DNA of 15,712 nucleotides. Source: an uncultured Collinsella sp. Its GTDB lineage: Bacteria; Actinomycetota; Coriobacteriia; Coriobacteriales; Coriobacteriaceae. Numbering within the stretch: position 1 is the stretch's first letter; the number at the start of each line of letters is the position of its first letter. The notes beneath the pieces are model-generated. The model was not told the DNA's origin. It did no database searches and saw only the letters and a list, made by a program, of their open reading frames with translations. This document shows positions 13,871 through 15,712 of the stretch, one piece after another. Where the stretch lies: assembly GCA_900549245.1 (NCBI GenBank), contig URNQ01000019.1, positions 1 through 15,712 of the forward strand. The letters are read 5' to 3'. The translations under genes were made by a program, and so were the position numbers.

Positions 13871-13906
13871 AAACAGGCCGCAGCGATGGACTGCGGCCTG
13901 TTTTTT
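13871..13906 (+). terminator. Strong intrinsic terminator of the Mg transport operon
   Basis: AAACAGGCCGCAG (13871-13883) pairs perfectly with CTGCGGCCTGTTT (13891-13903) around a 7-nt loop and is followed by further T residues to 13906. It lies 17 nt after the NRMT stop. Confidence 0.95.
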
Positions 13907-13935
13907 GCCCGCTATAGGGCGTTAGTTATATGGCA

Positions 13936-14166
13936 GTGGACAAAAAAATGCCAAATATGAGTACTGTTGCCTTGCCGATAGCATTTACGACCAAGAAAAT
14001 AATGAACATAGTTAAGAATCTGTTTATTAAAAGCGGGTCTCCAAGTCCTAAGCCGGCCATTCTGGTCAACTGGAAGGGTCGTGCGCTACCGCATGAGCGT
14101 CATTTTGGGTGGTTTTGCCTGCTACTAAAATGGTAACAGTACTCATATTTGCCCCTTTTTGTCCAC
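13936..14166. mobile_element. 231-bp MITE-like element with 36-bp terminal inverted repeats
   Basis: The left end (13936-13971) and the reverse complement of the right end (14132-14166) share GTGGACAAAAA, then CAAATATGAGTACTGTT followed by xCC, with only a short divergent, length-variable part between. The interior is richer in A+T than the flanking genes and has no recognisable transposase. Both ends read inward from an ATG with the codons for M-S-T-V, giving short frames (68 codons from 13930, and the minus-strand frame starting in the right arm) that match no family known to me. No obvious target-site duplication is visible. It resembles a non-autonomous transposable element or a palindromic intergenic repeat. 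Confidence 0.7.
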
Positions 14167-14308
14167 GACCTCTTGGAGTCGGCTCGAAAAGAGTGATTTT
14201 GGGTTGTTTGCTGCGGGTGTGGGCTTGGAAACAACGTTCGGGGTGGCGAGGCGCCCAGAATTTGGTCGCAAGGAGGGCGTTCCTCGGCTGTGTCAGGAGT
14301 GTCCCTGG

Positions 14309-14333
14309 GTGCCGGCACATAAGGAACGTTCCT
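14309..14333. repeat. Two adjacent perfect palindromes
   Basis: GTGCCGGCAC (14309-14318) and AGGAACGTTCCT (14322-14333) are both perfect palindromes, 3 nt apart. They may be part of another intergenic repeat or a protein-binding site; nothing nearby shows which. Confidence 0.5.
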
Positions 14334-14338
14334 AACTG

Positions 14339-14376
14339 CCGGAGGGGGTGTCTGCCGTGGCGGGCACCCCCTCCGG
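14339..14376 (-). terminator. Perfect 12-bp hairpin downstream of the acyltransferase gene
   Basis: CCGGAGGGGGTG (14339-14350) pairs exactly with CACCCCCTCCGG (14365-14376). It lies 23 nt past the stop of the minus-strand acyltransferase gene, the right place for a terminator, but there is no T run on either side, so it could be a Rho-assisted or 3'-protecting hairpin. Confidence 0.55.
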
Positions 14377-14399
14377 ATGTGGGAAGTTTGCGCTGCAGG

Positions 14400-15712
14400 T
14401 TACTTGTCGGTGCCCAGCTTGTGCGGCTTGAGAGCGAGCGCATTGACGAGCGCGTCGGTGGCAGACTTGACGGCTGCCGGCTGCGGATCGTTGACGTGAT
14501 CCTCGGGATGCACGGGCAGGTCCTTCTTGACTGCATCGTGGATCAAGTTGAGGTACTCAGTCACGCCAGTGGTCGACAGGTGCGTGCCATCGCCATCGAA
14601 CAGGTCGTTGCGATTGGCACTGTATCCGTACCAGTCGATAACGCGCACGTTCTTGTAGCGCGTAGCAGCGTTGGCGATGGCCTGGTTGGTAGAGCCAACC
14701 CACGGCTGCGGGCTGCGCGTGTTCACAAACACCACAATACGCTTATCTCCTGCATCGGTCATGATGGCGTCGATCTGGTCGTCGGTTACCAAGCCGTTGG
14801 TGCCCAGTGCAAAGACCACGATCTTGCCGGCAAGGTTCTGTTGGAGATAGCCCTCAAATGTCGCGCGGCCCGCATCAAACTGGCGGCCCTTTTCGGCATC
14901 GATGTGACTGTGGGGGAACACGCCGTCAAAGGAATCAACGGCGCGCAGCGACACGGAGTCACCGATCATCAGCAGGTCGTAGGATCCGTCGGGGAAGCCG
15001 TCGTTGTCCTTGTCGGTGCCGTCGGCTGCCTGTTGGTCTGTGGGCGCGGTGTTTTTGGCTTCCTTGTTGAGGACTTCGGCGCCCTCACCGCTCAGTGCGG
15101 AGGTCTCCGGCACAAAGATCAGGCCGCCCAGCGCGATAACAAGCACGATGCCGCAAGTGGCGCACACGGGAATATGCGCGCGCACCCAGTTGGCGGGCGT
15201 GGTGGTGCCGTCGCGGAATTCGGATACGGTGCGCCCAAAGACGCCCTTTCTAAACGGCGTCTCGATAAAGCGATATGAGCATTCGGCCACGGCGACCACC
15301 AACAACACCTGCAAAATGTACTGCCACCACGGCGTATCGTTGATGTTGGCGACCGGGTTCATAAGCAACAGTAGTGGATAGTGCCACAGGTAGATGCTGT
15401 ACGAGCGCTTGCCAACCCACACGAGCGGCTCGGCGGACAGTGCGCGGGCAACCATTCCCTGGGGCTGCACGCAGGCCGCGATGACCATGAGCGTGAGGAT
15501 GGAGCATAACAGCGTGCCGCCGCGATACTGGAACGCGGTGTAGCCGTTGGTGAGCGCGACCATGGCGGCAAGGCCAACCAGACCCACGACGCCCAACACA
15601 TCGATGGATGCGGGCGAGGACCAAAAGCGCACGAGGGCGCTCGGCTGTGCCGGGACGGTCTCGGCTGCGCCGTCGGGCGTAGCGTCATGCTTGCTTTCGG
15701 CGCGCCGCGTGG
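14400..15712 (-). CDS. Acyltransferase-3 / SGNH fusion O-acyltransferase, 5' end outside window
   Basis: The frame remains open to the right window edge, so the N-terminus is missing; 437 codons are visible and the stop is at 14400-14402. The first part is the end of an acyltransferase-3 membrane domain, with the conserved KRSYSIYLWHYPLLLL segment and the ETPFRKG motif ending the domain. A further membrane segment and a linker lead to a C-terminal extracytoplasmic SGNH hydrolase-like domain: block I GDSVS (Ser nucleophile), GTNG in place of GxND in block III, and DGTHL with the catalytic Asp/His pair. This AT3-SGNH layout is that of OatA and OafA-type enzymes, which transfer acetyl groups across the membrane onto peptidoglycan or surface polysaccharides. 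The target here is unknown. A GTG at 15630-15632 is only an internal codon of the family domain, so it is not the start. Confidence 0.88.
   Translation of the reverse strand, partial: TRRAESKHDATPDGAAETVPAQPSALVRFWSSPASIDVLGVVGLVGLAAMVALTNGYTAFQYRGGTLLCSILTLMVIAACVQPQGMVARALSAEPLVWVGKRSYSIYLWHYPLLLLMNPVANINDTPWWQYILQVLLVVAVAECSYRFIETPFRKGVFGRTVSEFRDGTTTPANWVRAHIPVCATCGIVLVIALGGLIFVPETSALSGEGAEVLNKEAKNTAPTDQQAADGTDKDNDGFPDGSYDLLMIGDSVSLRAVDSFDGVFPHSHIDAEKGRQFDAGRATFEGYLQQNLAGKIVVFALGTNGLVTDDQIDAIMTDAGDKRIVVFVNTRSPQPWVGSTNQAIANAATRYKNVRVIDWYGYSANRNDLFDGDGTHLSTTGVTEYLNLIHDAVKKDLPVHPEDHVNDPQPAAVKSATDALVNALALKPHKLGTDK

Larger units (their letters stand above)
13907..14399. other. Gene-free region between the Mg operon and the acyltransferase gene
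   Basis: About 490 bp without a supported gene. It holds the MITE-like element (13936-14166), an unassigned stretch (14167-14300) in which I see nothing definite, and a palindrome cluster (14309-14376). Open frames crossing it, including a long plus-strand one over the acyltransferase gene, show no family resemblance. Confidence 0.6.

Noticed and set aside
14109..15278. Plus-strand open frame of 389 codons
   Set aside because: Opposite the acyltransferase-SGNH gene, with no family resemblance and no plausible ribosome-binding site.
1..15712. CRISPR array, tRNA or rRNA genes, phage genes
   Set aside because: No regularly spaced direct repeats, cloverleaf sequences, rRNA segments or phage structural genes were seen on either strand.

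Overview
The window is GC-rich, gene-dense bacterial DNA. The gene set (a PRC-barrel/MgtE-like protein next to an NRAMP-related Mg transporter, HlyIII, CNNM/CorC, DUF362 ferredoxin, acyltransferase-SGNH) and the dispersed intergenic palindromes suggest an actinobacterium of the class Coriobacteriia, most likely a gut Collinsella. The organism assignment is inference from gene content and composition; no rRNA or other marker gene is present.

Layout, left to right. (1) 1-1788: 3' part of an FtsX/MacB-type ABC permease. (2) 1789-1935: cluster of inverted TTGGGGAC repeats. (3) 2013-3218: DUF362 protein with two 4Fe-4S motifs, closed by a strong terminator that runs directly into a 132-bp element bounded by perfect 15-bp inverted repeats. 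(4) 3470-4435 (minus strand): membrane-anchored alpha/beta hydrolase whose promoter carries two copies of a GTTGATGCATCAAC-like operator. (5) 4622-7650: HlyIII membrane protein, CNNM/CBS/CorC protein, and a small protein resembling the N-terminal domain of cyanophycin synthetase with an HxxEH motif. (6) 7787-8931: one-nucleotide-overlapping YtxH and PRC-barrel genes behind a TATAAT promoter. (7) 9004-10410: membrane-anchored polysaccharide-deacetylase-like protein whose metal ligands are largely lost. (8) 10537-13853: structured leader, tiny upstream ORF, MgtE-like protein and an NRAMP family member of the NRMT (Mg) type, closed by a strong terminator. (9) 13907-14399: gene-free stretch holding a 231-bp MITE-like element with 36-bp terminal inverted repeats, then a cluster of palindromes. 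(10) 14400-15712 (minus strand): C-terminal part of an acyltransferase-3/SGNH O-acyltransferase, cut by the window edge.

The most coherent functional unit is the Mg2+ unit of region 8: extended -10 promoter, about 200-nt structured leader that can mask a Shine-Dalgarno, a 10-codon ORF overlapping the TTG start of the MgtE-like gene, then the NRMT gene 8 nt downstream. The best candidates for undescribed biology are the stand-alone CphA-N-like HxxEH protein, the probable pseudo-deacetylase and the MgtE-like/NRMT pairing with its leader. Regions 2, 3 and 9 show several different families of palindromic intergenic elements.
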